Positions 43,508-52,087 of a DNA stretch of 61,781 bases are shown here, in pieces. Below the pieces are notes generated by a model that worked only from the letters and a program-made list of their open reading frames with translations, was not told the origin of the DNA and made no database searches. Within the stretch, counting starts at the first letter, position 1. Each line of letters starts with the position of its first letter. This DNA is from CAYVTV01 sp964526475 (GTDB taxonomy: Bacteria; Bacteroidota; Bacteroidia; Bacteroidales; GCA-2748055). A program made the translations under genes and the position numbers. The stretch spans positions 1 to 61,781 of the forward strand of contig CAZGKF010000014.1 in the NCBI GenBank assembly GCA_964526475.1. The letters run 5' to 3'.

Positions 43508-43926
43508 TTAATAGATCGCATCATCAGGTACCTGAATATAGCACCGCAAATTCTGCCGGAATGGATTTAAGGGCATTTCTTACTGAAAAGCTTGTCTTGA
43601 AACCTATGGAAAGAAAATTAATTCCAACAGGATTATACATTGAGCTTCCTGTAGGATATGAGGTTCAAATAAGACCAAGAAGCGGATTGGCCTTGAAATA
43701 CGGGATTACTGTTCTGAATACTCCTGGTACAATTGATAGCGATTACAGAGGTGAAATTGGAATTATACTAGTGAATTTATCTGGCGAAAATTTTATTATA
43801 AACGATGGTGACAGAATTTGTCAGATGATATTATCAAAACATGAAAGTATAACCTGGAATGAGGTTGAAAGCCTCAATGATTCCGGAAGGGGAAAAGGAG
43901 GGTTTGGACATACCGGTAAAAAGTAA
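43492..43926 (+). CDS. dut: dUTP pyrophosphatase
   Basis: Hydrolyses dUTP to dUMP, keeping uracil out of DNA and feeding thymidylate synthesis. All five trimeric dUTPase motifs are present: NSAGMDLRA, RPRSGLALKYGITV, GTIDSDYRGEI, GDRICQMI and the C-terminal GRGKGGFGHTGK. 144 residues. Its start lies in the flippase gene and its stop 7 bp before the TPR gene, so it is part of the compact chain. Confidence 0.97.
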   Translation: MEVKIVNRSHHQVPEYSTANSAGMDLRAFLTEKLVLKPMERKLIPTGLYIELPVGYEVQIRPRSGLALKYGITVLNTPGTIDSDYRGEIGIILVNLSGENFIINDGDRICQMILSKHESITWNEVESLNDSGRGKGGFGHTGKK

Positions 43927-43933
43927 AATTATC

Positions 43934-45595
43934 ATGTATAAATTTAGTTTTAAAAGCAAAGCACTGTTAGTAATAATCTTATTATTTTCTGCTGATTATT
44001 TATTGTTTTCTCAGGAAAAGGACTCAAAAAGGCATGAATTTACATATGCTTTGATTGAAGCTTCAAGATTAAAGATGACCGGAAGCCTTGATGAAGCAGT
44101 AAAGCTATATACATTTTGTGTTGAAACTGATTCTAAATGTGCTGCAGCATGGTACGAACTGGCTTCCATATATTCGGCTACGGGTAAAGTAAAGGAAGCA
44201 GAAGAATTTGTTAAAAAAGCATATGATCTTGATAATTCAAACTATTGGTATGTCGTGGCTTACGCCGATATACTTGATATGAATAAAAATCATGAGGAAG
44301 CAATAAAGCTGCTTAAAAAGGCATCCAGGACATTTAAAAATAAAGATGAATTGTTTTTTAAATATAGTCTGGCAGACAGCTATTTTAATGCAGGAAAATC
44401 AAAAAAAGCGCTGAAAACACTTAATCGCATAGAGGACAAATATGGGAAGAGTGAACTTATCACATTAAGAAGAGTTGATTTTTATAAAGAAAGAGGGAAT
44501 CATGATATGGTTATAAGATCTTTTAAGGATTTTATCCATACTGATCCGGATAATATTCATATTAATCTTAAATATGCAGAATATCTGTTTGAAAATGAGC
44601 AATATAATGATGCTGTAAAAATTTATGAAGATATATTGGAAATTGACGAATCAAATATATATGCAATTTCTAATCTGGCTGATATATATAATAAAATTGG
44701 AAATGATGATAAATCTCTTTCTTTTCTTGCAGAGGCATTTAGGTCTGATTATTTGTCGTTTCAGAAAAAAATACAGACATTATCATTTCTCCTGAGTGAT
44801 GAAAAAAGATTAAATAACAGTTTTGATAAACTGCAGATATTGCTTAATATTTTATTAGGGTATGAGAATGATAATTATGATTTATTGCTGGTTGCATACG
44901 ACCTTTATTATAAAAAAGAAATATATGAAAAATCATTGGAAATTATTAGGAAATTAGTTGAGTTGAAGAATGACAATTATATTCTCTGGATGCAGGCAGT
45001 ATATAATGCTAATATGCTTGATAAGCATGATATGGTTATAGAATTCGGGGAAGAAGCACTTAAAATATTTCCAAATAAAGACGATCTCCGGGTATTTATT
45101 GCCCTGGCATGGTATAATAAGGAAAATTTTACTGAAGCATATAAAATGCTTAAAGAAAGCGGCAGCCGTTTTTCTGAACCGGAATTAGCCAGGCAGAAGC
45201 AAATTTTAATCGCCGAAACAGCTTATAAATCAGGAAATATTGAAGAGGCATTTTATTATTTTGAGGAGTTAATACTAAATGAACCTGAAAATCTTTATGC
45301 TAAAAATAATTATGCCTATTATCTGGTATTGGAAGGTTTGAATCTTGAAAAGGCAAAAGAGCTTAGCTTTGAGACAATTAAAAAGGAACCTGAGAATAGT
45401 AGTTTTCTGGATACATATGCCTGGATATTATTTAATCTAAAGGAAACAGAAAATGCTGAAAAATTTATCAGAAAAGCCATTGAATTTGATAAATCAAATA
45501 GTCAGGAGATAATAGATCATTTTATTGAAATTATGATATATAATGGAAAAGAAGACGAAGCTGAAAGAATTAAAAATCTTATGAAGGATGAATAA
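43934..45595 (+). CDS. Exported TPR-repeat protein (large)
   Basis: From the ATG at 43934 a signal peptide (MYKFSFKSK, then a hydrophobic run to DYLLFSQ) is followed by about a dozen tetratricopeptide repeats, e.g. AAAWYELASIYSATGKVKEA and IYAISNLADIYNKIGNDDKS, with the last ones near FLDTYAWILFNLKETENAE. In many Bacteroidota this protein precedes the DUF4292 lipoprotein and a murein-hydrolase activator, as here, which suggests an envelope-assembly role. 553 residues. Its end overlaps the next gene by 8 bp. Confidence 0.85.
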   Translation: MYKFSFKSKALLVIILLFSADYLLFSQEKDSKRHEFTYALIEASRLKMTGSLDEAVKLYTFCVETDSKCAAAWYELASIYSATGKVKEAEEFVKKAYDLDNSNYWYVVAYADILDMNKNHEEAIKLLKKASRTFKNKDELFFKYSLADSYFNAGKSKKALKTLNRIEDKYGKSELITLRRVDFYKERGNHDMVIRSFKDFIHTDPDNIHINLKYAEYLFENEQYNDAVKIYEDILEIDESNIYAISNLADIYNKIGNDDKSLSFLAEAFRSDYLSFQKKIQTLSFLLSDEKRLNNSFDKLQILLNILLGYENDNYDLLLVAYDLYYKKEIYEKSLEIIRKLVELKNDNYILWMQAVYNANMLDKHDMVIEFGEEALKIFPNKDDLRVFIALAWYNKENFTEAYKMLKESGSRFSEPELARQKQILIAETAYKSGNIEEAFYYFEELILNEPENLYAKNNYAYYLVLEGLNLEKAKELSFETIKKEPENSSFLDTYAWILFNLKETENAEKFIRKAIEFDKSNSQEIIDHFIEIMIYNGKEDEAERIKNLMKDE

Positions 45596-46346
45596 TAAAT
45601 GGAACATTTTGGCTGTACTCTTTATTTTGCTTCTGTTTTCATGCAGTCCTGCAAAAAATCTGGAAAGAAACGACAGATCAAAAGTCAGAAGAATGCTGAA
45701 TGAAAAAATTGAAAAGGATAAATTTGTAAATTATTCTGCTGAAAGGATGAGGATACAGTTATATGGTAATCAAAATATTAATGCATTTGGGAAACTATAT
45801 ATTAAAAGGGATGAATTTATTTTCCTTTCAGTGCAATTCCTTGGGATAGAAATGATAAGATTACTGATTACTAATGATTCAATGAAATATATTAACCGAG
45901 TAGAGAGAAATTATTTATTTATAGATTTGAAGGAAGTTCAGAATCTGTATTCAAAAAGAATAGATTACAATTTAATTGAGAACCTAACAGTGAAAGGCTT
46001 ACTGTTACCCGGAGAAATTAAAGCTAAACGATTAAGGTATTTTTTTACTTCAGATAGCATTGATTATTTGTTTAAGCCGTCTCTGGGTAATGATCATAAT
46101 TTGAAAATGGCTTATAATAAATATTTAGAGCTTAAAAATTTTGAGTATATAAATAATTCATCTTCAATTTTTCTTAACTCTGTTTTGGAATATGACGAAA
46201 AGGATGGAATTCAAAAAATAACTTCACAAGGCTCGTTTAAAAACAAAAGAATAAAAATTATTATTATTCCGGGAAAGATTGATAATAATATAATTGAGAA
46301 ACCGGTAATGCACATTAATGAAAGATATAGTGAACTTAACTTTTAA
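45588..46346 (+). CDS. DUF4292 family lipoprotein (LolB/LppX-like)
   Basis: A lipoprotein signal with lipobox (LFILLLFSC, Cys at about 19) is followed by a half-barrel domain recognisable from INAFGKLYIKRDEFIFLSVQ and GIEMIRLLITNDSMKYI. This resembles lipid-carrier folds such as LolB or LppX. It may handle lipids or lipoproteins between membranes; this is inference. It overlaps the preceding gene by 8 bp and the following one by 29 bp. 252 residues. Confidence 0.85.
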   Translation: MNNKWNILAVLFILLLFSCSPAKNLERNDRSKVRRMLNEKIEKDKFVNYSAERMRIQLYGNQNINAFGKLYIKRDEFIFLSVQFLGIEMIRLLITNDSMKYINRVERNYLFIDLKEVQNLYSKRIDYNLIENLTVKGLLLPGEIKAKRLRYFFTSDSIDYLFKPSLGNDHNLKMAYNKYLELKNFEYINNSSSIFLNSVLEYDEKDGIQKITSQGSFKNKRIKIIIIPGKIDNNIIEKPVMHINERYSELNF

Positions 46347-47532
46347 GATATTAGGCAACGGATTTTTATTATTCCTGATATTATTACCGGTATTTCCACA
46401 AACGCAGGAAGAAAGAGCCCTCCTCGAAAAACGAAAAATTGAAACTATAAAACAGATAGAATACACCAGAAAATTAATTAGTAACACAAGACGATCTGCT
46501 GAAGTTACTGTTAATCAAATCAATCTGTTAAATATAAATATTACCAACAGGGAATCACTGATTAAAGATCTGGAAAATGAAATATTATTAATTGAAAAAC
46601 AAATTCAATTGAACAAGGAAAATATTTCACAAACAGAAAAAACTGTTGAAGCTTTGAAAGAGGAATATGTAAGATTCATTTTGGCTGCCTACAGAAATAT
46701 TGAAAAAGAAAACTATCTGGAGTATATAATTGGAGCACAAGATATTAATCAGGGTTACCAAAGATTAAAGCAAATAAAGTATATAAATGAATACAGAAAA
46801 AAAATCTTCAATGAATTAGTAGAAAATATAAAAGATTTGATGGATCAAAATAGTAATCTTGAGGAAAAAATAGGAGAGCTTAAACAAATAATGGATATTA
46901 AAGAGACGGAATTAAGATTAATAAGCAGGGAAAGGAGGGATAAGGCAAATACTATAAATAAACTTAAACAACAGGAGCGAAGATTGTTAAGTGAATTAAG
47001 AGAAAAACAAAAAATTCAGAAACAAATTGAAGAAGAAATAAAAAAAATTATAGAAGAAGAGATATTACGGGCAAAGGAAAAAAATACAGCAATGCTTACG
47101 CCGGCTGAAAGAATTATTTCTAATGATTTCATAAAAAGCATGGGAGGTTTGCCATGGCCGGTGGAAAAAGGGATTATTACATCGCAGTTTGGAGAGCATG
47201 AACACCCCGTAATAAAAGGAATTAAGGTAAAAAGTAATGGAATAGATATAAATACTGTTGAAGGAGAAAAAGCAAGAAGTATTTTCGATGGAGATGTAAC
47301 AAAGGTAATTGCAATACTCGGGGCAAATTATACTGTTATAATTAAGCATGGTGATTTTTATACGGTTTACCAGAACCTTATTAATATTGAAGTAAAAACA
47401 GGAGACAGGGTTAGAAAAAATGAAACTATCGGAACAATTTATACTGATAAAAATCAAGCCACCAGACTGCATTTCCAGATATGGAGAGAAAAAGAAATTC
47501 AGGATCCTGAAAAATGGTTATCAAAATATTAG
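46318..47532 (+). CDS. EnvC-like murein hydrolase activator (degenerate M23)
   Basis: A signal peptide (about 9-28), a long coiled coil (about 30-245) and a C-terminal LytM/M23 domain (about 275-404). The first zinc ligand motif is degenerate (VKSNGIDI, Asn instead of His), while LHFQIW is kept only in part. The domain is therefore probably non-catalytic and activates amidases that split septal peptidoglycan, as E. coli EnvC does. It starts within the DUF4292 gene. 404 residues. This fits the envelope/division theme of the chain. Confidence 0.9.
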   Translation: MKDIVNLTFKILGNGFLLFLILLPVFPQTQEERALLEKRKIETIKQIEYTRKLISNTRRSAEVTVNQINLLNINITNRESLIKDLENEILLIEKQIQLNKENISQTEKTVEALKEEYVRFILAAYRNIEKENYLEYIIGAQDINQGYQRLKQIKYINEYRKKIFNELVENIKDLMDQNSNLEEKIGELKQIMDIKETELRLISRERRDKANTINKLKQQERRLLSELREKQKIQKQIEEEIKKIIEEEILRAKEKNTAMLTPAERIISNDFIKSMGGLPWPVEKGIITSQFGEHEHPVIKGIKVKSNGIDINTVEGEKARSIFDGDVTKVIAILGANYTVIIKHGDFYTVYQNLINIEVKTGDRVRKNETIGTIYTDKNQATRLHFQIWREKEIQDPEKWLSKY

Positions 47533-47590
47533 ATTTATTGGAACCTTTTTGAATAATTTCAGTATAAATAGCTGTTGGTTTTATATTAAT

Positions 47591-47992
47591 ATGGAAAAAA
47601 TGCTGAAAATAACTTCTGACGTAGAGAATCTGCGAATAGTAGAAAAATTCATAGATGAGATTTCTTCAGAATTGCAGTTAAGTAATGAAATTTATGGTAA
47701 TCTTTTAATTGCAACCCTTGAAGCAGTGAATAATGCAATAGTGCATGGTAATAAACTGAACGCTGAGAAACATGTTGAAATTAATATTAAGAATCTTGTG
47801 AATAAATTGGAAATTACAGTTCAGGATCAGGGTACTGGCTTCGATTACAATAATATACCGGATCCCACAGCTCCTGAGAATATCGAAAAAATCAATGGGA
47901 GAGGAATTTTTCTGATGAAAAAATTATCTGATGGCATTGAATTTTTTCAGAATGGCAAAATTGTTAAGCTGTTATTTAATACAGTATTGTAG
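47591..47992 (+). CDS. RsbW-like ATP-binding (HATPase_c_2) protein
   Basis: GHKL-type anti-sigma/serine-kinase domain as a single 133-residue protein: the N box in ATLEAVNNAIVHGN (about 46-59), the G1 box VQDQGTGFD, and the G2 box GRGIFLMKKL. No partner sigma factor or STAS antagonist is nearby. Placement directly before ybeY with a 1-bp overlap (TAGTG) is, as far as I recall, common in Bacteroidota. The ATG at 47591 is chosen; the longer frame overlaps the EnvC gene. Confidence 0.88.
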   Translation: MEKMLKITSDVENLRIVEKFIDEISSELQLSNEIYGNLLIATLEAVNNAIVHGNKLNAEKHVEINIKNLVNKLEITVQDQGTGFDYNNIPDPTAPENIEKINGRGIFLMKKLSDGIEFFQNGKIVKLLFNTVL

Positions 47993-48426
47993 TGGCAATT
48001 ACGTTTTATAATTTTGATACAGATAAAAAATTAAAGAATAAATCAATTATCAGAAAGTTGATTTTGTCGACAATTAAAGAACATAAAAAGTTGACAGGTG
48101 ATATTAATATTATAATTACCAGCGATTCATACCTATTAAGTTTAAATACCAAATATTTAAAGCGCAATTATCTTACTGATATTATTACATTCAATTATAA
48201 TGATGGTAATAGAGTATCAGGTGATTTATTTATTAGTTATGAGAGAATCAAGGAAAATGCCGCAAAATTTAAGGATAGTATTTCCCGTGAATTGCTAAGG
48301 GTTATTATTCATGGAATTCTTCATTTACTTGGATTTGAAGATCTGAAGGAGGCAGAAATAAATGAAATGAAGAAAGCCGAAGATCTTGCATTAAAATGTA
48401 TAGACGAAATTGCGGTAATTTCATAA
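47992..48426 (+). CDS. ybeY: Endoribonuclease YbeY
   Basis: Metal-dependent RNase for 16S rRNA 3'-end maturation and ribosome quality control. The motif IIHGILHLLGFED (about 102-114) gives two zinc His and, at the third ligand position, Asp instead of His, as I recall from other Bacteroidota. A conserved Arg/Asp strand (YLTDIITFNYN) precedes it. The start is GTG at 47992, overlapping the stop of the ATP-binding protein by one base. 144 residues. Confidence 0.92.
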   Translation: MAITFYNFDTDKKLKNKSIIRKLILSTIKEHKKLTGDINIIITSDSYLLSLNTKYLKRNYLTDIITFNYNDGNRVSGDLFISYERIKENAAKFKDSISRELLRVIIHGILHLLGFEDLKEAEINEMKKAEDLALKCIDEIAVIS

Positions 48427-48489
48427 TCCTTTTTTAGCAACGGTAAATGATTCCTTGCTAATCCATTATTTAAATACATTTTAAATAGC

Positions 48490-48497
48490 TATTTTTG
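48490..48497 (+). promoter_or_regulatory. Probable -7 box of mnmG
   Basis: TATTTTTG is a perfect TAnnTTTG element 17 bp before the mnmG ATG. No convincing -33 element is visible at the expected distance, so confidence is low. Confidence 0.3.
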
Positions 48498-48513
48498 CAG
48501 TAAAATATTTAAT

Positions 48514-50388
48514 ATGCTGCAAGAGTATGATATAATTGTTGTTGGAGCAGGACATGCCGGTAGTGAAGCTGCAGCAGCAGCTGCTAATATGGGCAGCAAG
48601 GTTCTTCTTGTCACTATGGATATGACAAAAATAGCTCAGATGAGTTGTAATCCGGCTATGGGAGGCGTTGCGAAGGGACAAATAGTAAGGGAAATTGATG
48701 CAATGGGAGGATATTCCGGGATTATCACGGACAGGTCAATGATACAATTCCGATTACTTAATAAATCAAAAGGTCCTGCAATGTGGAGCCCAAGAGCACA
48801 ATGTGACCGTTCAGTATTTTCACTGGAATGGAGGAAAATTCTTGAGAAAATTGATGGTCTGGATTTTTGGCAGGATACTGTTGTACGACTAATAGTTGAG
48901 AAGAACGTTGTAAAAGGGATAATTACAAAAATGGGAATTACGTTCCGTTCAAAAGCAGTTATTATTACCAGCGGAACCTTTCAGAATGGATTGATGCATG
49001 TAGGAACAGCAAGGATGGAAGGAGGAAGAGCGTCGGAACCTTCTTCAAAAGGCTTAAGTGAACAATTGGCCGAATTTGGATTTGAGGTTGGGAGAATGAA
49101 AACCGGTACTCCCGCACGTGTTGACGGACGTTCAGTAGATTTTTCAAAAATGACAGAACAAAAAGGCGATTATGAAGGAAGAAAGTTTTCATATCTCGAT
49201 TATGATGTTGATTATTCAAATCATAGGAGTTGTTATATTACCTATACTAATTCAGATGCTCATGATATTTTAAAGATGGGTTTTGAACAATCACCATTGT
49301 TTAATGGAACTATAAAAAGTATTGGTCCAAGATATTGTCCAAGTATTGAAGATAAAATCAGAACCTTCTCAACAAAGGATTCGCATCAATTGTTTCTTGA
49401 ACCTGAGGGACTTGATACTGTTGAATATTATATTAACGGATTTTCATCATCTCTGCCGGTGGAGATACAATATCAGGCTATGAGAAAAATTCGTGGACTT
49501 GAAAATGTAAAGATTTTCAGACCTGGTTATGCTATAGAATATGACTATTACCCACCCGTCCAGTTGAAACACAGTCTTGAAACGAAATTTATTGAAGGAC
49601 TTTATTTTGCAGGTCAGATAAACGGTACGACAGGTTATGAAGAAGCTGCAGCTCAAGGATTGATGGCAGGAATAAATGCAGTTCTTAAAATGAATGATAA
49701 GGATGAAGTTATCCTTTCCAGAGATACGGCTTATATAGGAGTACTGATCGATGATCTTATTAGTAAGGGGGTTGATGAACCTTACAGAATGTTTACCTCA
49801 AGAGCTGAATACAGAATTTTACTAAGGCAGGACAATGCTGATGAAAGATTATCCAAAATAGCATGGAAAATAGGCCTCGCTAAAAAAGATAGAATTAATC
49901 TTCTGGAAGAAAAAATTAAATGGAAATATAAAATAATAGATTTTCTTGGGGAGAGTAGCGTAGCCCCTTCCATATTTAATAAATTTTTACAGGAAGCAGG
50001 TACTTCAATATTAAATCAAAAAACCAGAGCTATCGAGATTCTAAAAAGACCTCAGGTTAATATTTATGATCTTATAAATTTAATTCAAGAATTAAGCGAT
50101 ATATGTAATAATATTCCCTCGCGAAAGAAGGAAATACTTGAATCAGTTGAAGTTAACATCAAATATGCAGGGTATATAGAAAGGGAGAAAATTGTTGCTG
50201 AAAAGATTAAACGTCTGGAATCCATTAAGATAGCGCAAGAATTAAACTTTGATAGTATCAAATCAATCTCTACTGAAGCAAGACAGAAATTAAGAAAGCA
50301 TAAACCTGCTACAATTGGTGAGGCATCAAGGATAAGCGGAGTATCTCCTTCTGATATAAGTGTGCTTTTAATGAATTTAGGAAGATAA
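48514..50388 (+). CDS. mnmG: tRNA uridine-5-carboxymethylaminomethyl modification enzyme MnmG
   Basis: FAD-dependent partner of MnmE, modifying U34 of several tRNAs. The N-terminal FAD loop is VVGAGHAGSEAAAAAANMG (about 9-27), followed by MSCNPAMGGVAKGQIVREID. The second signature AGQINGTTGYEEAAAQGL lies near 370, and the C-terminal tRNA-binding helices end in GEASRISGVSPSDISVL. 624 residues. The gene (old name gidA) is frequently close to oriC, and a parS site begins directly after its stop codon. Confidence 0.98.
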   Translation: MLQEYDIIVVGAGHAGSEAAAAAANMGSKVLLVTMDMTKIAQMSCNPAMGGVAKGQIVREIDAMGGYSGIITDRSMIQFRLLNKSKGPAMWSPRAQCDRSVFSLEWRKILEKIDGLDFWQDTVVRLIVEKNVVKGIITKMGITFRSKAVIITSGTFQNGLMHVGTARMEGGRASEPSSKGLSEQLAEFGFEVGRMKTGTPARVDGRSVDFSKMTEQKGDYEGRKFSYLDYDVDYSNHRSCYITYTNSDAHDILKMGFEQSPLFNGTIKSIGPRYCPSIEDKIRTFSTKDSHQLFLEPEGLDTVEYYINGFSSSLPVEIQYQAMRKIRGLENVKIFRPGYAIEYDYYPPVQLKHSLETKFIEGLYFAGQINGTTGYEEAAAQGLMAGINAVLKMNDKDEVILSRDTAYIGVLIDDLISKGVDEPYRMFTSRAEYRILLRQDNADERLSKIAWKIGLAKKDRINLLEEKIKWKYKIIDFLGESSVAPSIFNKFLQEAGTSILNQKTRAIEILKRPQVNIYDLINLIQELSDICNNIPSRKKEILESVEVNIKYAGYIEREKIVAEKIKRLESIKIAQELNFDSIKSISTEARQKLRKHKPATIGEASRISGVSPSDISVLLMNLGR

Positions 50389-50404
50389 TGTTCCACGTGG
50401 AACA
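50389..50404. promoter_or_regulatory. parS centromere-like site
   Basis: TGTTCCACGTGGAACA is a perfect 16-bp palindrome that matches the ParB/Spo0J binding consensus TGTTTCACGTGAAACA apart from one symmetric change, and equals the variant known from pseudomonads. It starts on the base after the mnmG stop. Such sites nucleate ParB and cluster around the chromosome origin. parA and parB themselves are not in the window. Confidence 0.85.
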
Positions 50405-50421
50405 CCCCAAGTTTTTGATAA

Positions 50422-52056
50422 ATGAATTTTTTAAATAAAATTTCCGGAAATATTCTGGATATTTTTAACAAAAGAATATTCCAGGGTGAAATTTATTTTG
50501 AAAATGGCTTTATTAATAGGATCATCGAAAAAAAGATTAAATCAGATGTTTTTATTTCTCCCGGCTTAATAGATGCACACATACATATAGAGAGCTCTAT
50601 GCTCACTCCTCAGCATTTTGCGGAGGTTGCCGTAAGACATGGAACAACCGGACTGCTTGCTGATCCTCATGAGATATCGAATGTACTTGGAATGGAAGGT
50701 GTCAGATATATGACGGAGAATGCAAAATATGCACCGGTTAAGTTTTTTTTCGGAGCTCCTTCTTGCGTGCCTGCTACGTGTTTTGATGACACCGGATCAA
50801 TAATATCGGAAGAAGATATCAATAATTTATTTTTTGAAGAGAAAGTTGGATTTCTAAGTGAAATGATGAACTATCCGGGAGTGATTAATAATGATCCGGA
50901 GGTATGCAATAAGATCAAGATTGCAAAAAGATTTGGAAAGAAAATTGACGGGCATGCACCTGGTTTAAGGGGAAAAAAATTACAGAAATATATAAATTCA
51001 GGGATTGATACAGACCACGAATGTATTAGCATGGCTGAAGCTGTAGAAAAAATTAAACGAGGCATGAAGATTATAATACGGGAGGGAAGTGCTGCTAAAA
51101 ATTTTGATTCTCTGTTCCCGTTAATTCATAATTTCCCTGAAAAGATAATGTTTTGTACAGACGATCTCCATCCTGATGATCTTTTAAAAGGGCATATTAA
51201 CTTGCTTTTGAAAAAAGCAATTTCCAGAAATGCTGATATTTTTAACGTTTTTCGTGCTTGTACCCTGAATCCGGTCGAACACTATAAAATTAATGCAGGA
51301 CTGTTGAGATTAAATGATCCCGCTGATATAACTGTATTTGATAATAAAACTAATCTGCAAGTAATTAGTACGATATGTGACGGAAGGCTTGTTTTTAATG
51401 GAGAAGTACCAATATATACCCCCGGAAAACAGAAGCACATAAATAATTTCAATAGTACAGAAATTTCTCCGGATATGCTCCGGATATGCTCCGTGAACAA
51501 AAAAATTCGAATAATTAAAGCTATTGATAAACAATTGATTACGAAAAGTATTTTCGCTAAGACTATAAGTCAGGGAGGTTTTTTATGCCCGGATATTAAA
51601 AATGATTTTCTCAAGATTGTGGTGCTTAACAGATATAAAAAAGAGAAACCATCAATAGGTTTTATAAATGGTTTTGGATTGCAAAGGGGTGCGATTGCGG
51701 GTTCCATTGCTCATGACAGTCATAATATTATTGCTATTGGTACGTGTGATGAGGATATAACTGAACTTATTAACTGGATTGTAAGAAATAAGGGAGGTAT
51801 TGGAATATATGACGGGAAAAAAATAAATGGGATTACTTTACCTGTGGCTGGAATAATATCAGATAAAAATGCTGAAAGTGTTGCAGAGAAGTATTCTAAT
51901 CTGAATTGTATTGCATATTCTTTGGGATGTAAACTTTCTTCTCCTTTCATGACGATTTCATTCATGTCTCTTTTAGTTATTCCTGAATTGAAAATAAGCA
52001 ACAGGGGTCTTTTCGATGTGAAATCGTTTACTTTTACCGATCTTTTTGTTTCGTAA
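50422..52056 (+). CDS. ade: Adenine deaminase
   Basis: Amidohydrolase-superfamily enzyme converting adenine to hypoxanthine for purine salvage. The metal motif SPGLIDAHIHIESSMLTP (about 40-57) is intact, as are later ligands GHAPGLRG and CTDDLHPDDL. The C-terminal domain includes GAIAGSIAHDSHNIIAIG, typical of Ade. 544 residues. It begins 18 bp after the parS site and is followed by uvrC 32 bp later. Confidence 0.96.
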   Translation: MNFLNKISGNILDIFNKRIFQGEIYFENGFINRIIEKKIKSDVFISPGLIDAHIHIESSMLTPQHFAEVAVRHGTTGLLADPHEISNVLGMEGVRYMTENAKYAPVKFFFGAPSCVPATCFDDTGSIISEEDINNLFFEEKVGFLSEMMNYPGVINNDPEVCNKIKIAKRFGKKIDGHAPGLRGKKLQKYINSGIDTDHECISMAEAVEKIKRGMKIIIREGSAAKNFDSLFPLIHNFPEKIMFCTDDLHPDDLLKGHINLLLKKAISRNADIFNVFRACTLNPVEHYKINAGLLRLNDPADITVFDNKTNLQVISTICDGRLVFNGEVPIYTPGKQKHINNFNSTEISPDMLRICSVNKKIRIIKAIDKQLITKSIFAKTISQGGFLCPDIKNDFLKIVVLNRYKKEKPSIGFINGFGLQRGAIAGSIAHDSHNIIAIGTCDEDITELINWIVRNKGGIGIYDGKKINGITLPVAGIISDKNAESVAEKYSNLNCIAYSLGCKLSSPFMTISFMSLLVIPELKISNRGLFDVKSFTFTDLFVS

Positions 52057-52087
52057 ATTAATGTTATAAATTATCAGGATTCTCATT

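Noticed and set aside
46318..47532. M23 protein considered as an active endopeptidase
   Set aside because: The first zinc-ligand His is Asn (KSNGID) and the protein has the long coiled coil of EnvC-type activators.
47992..48426. Missing third zinc His in YbeY considered as inactivation
   Set aside because: Asp at this position is, to my knowledge, usual in Bacteroidota YbeY proteins.
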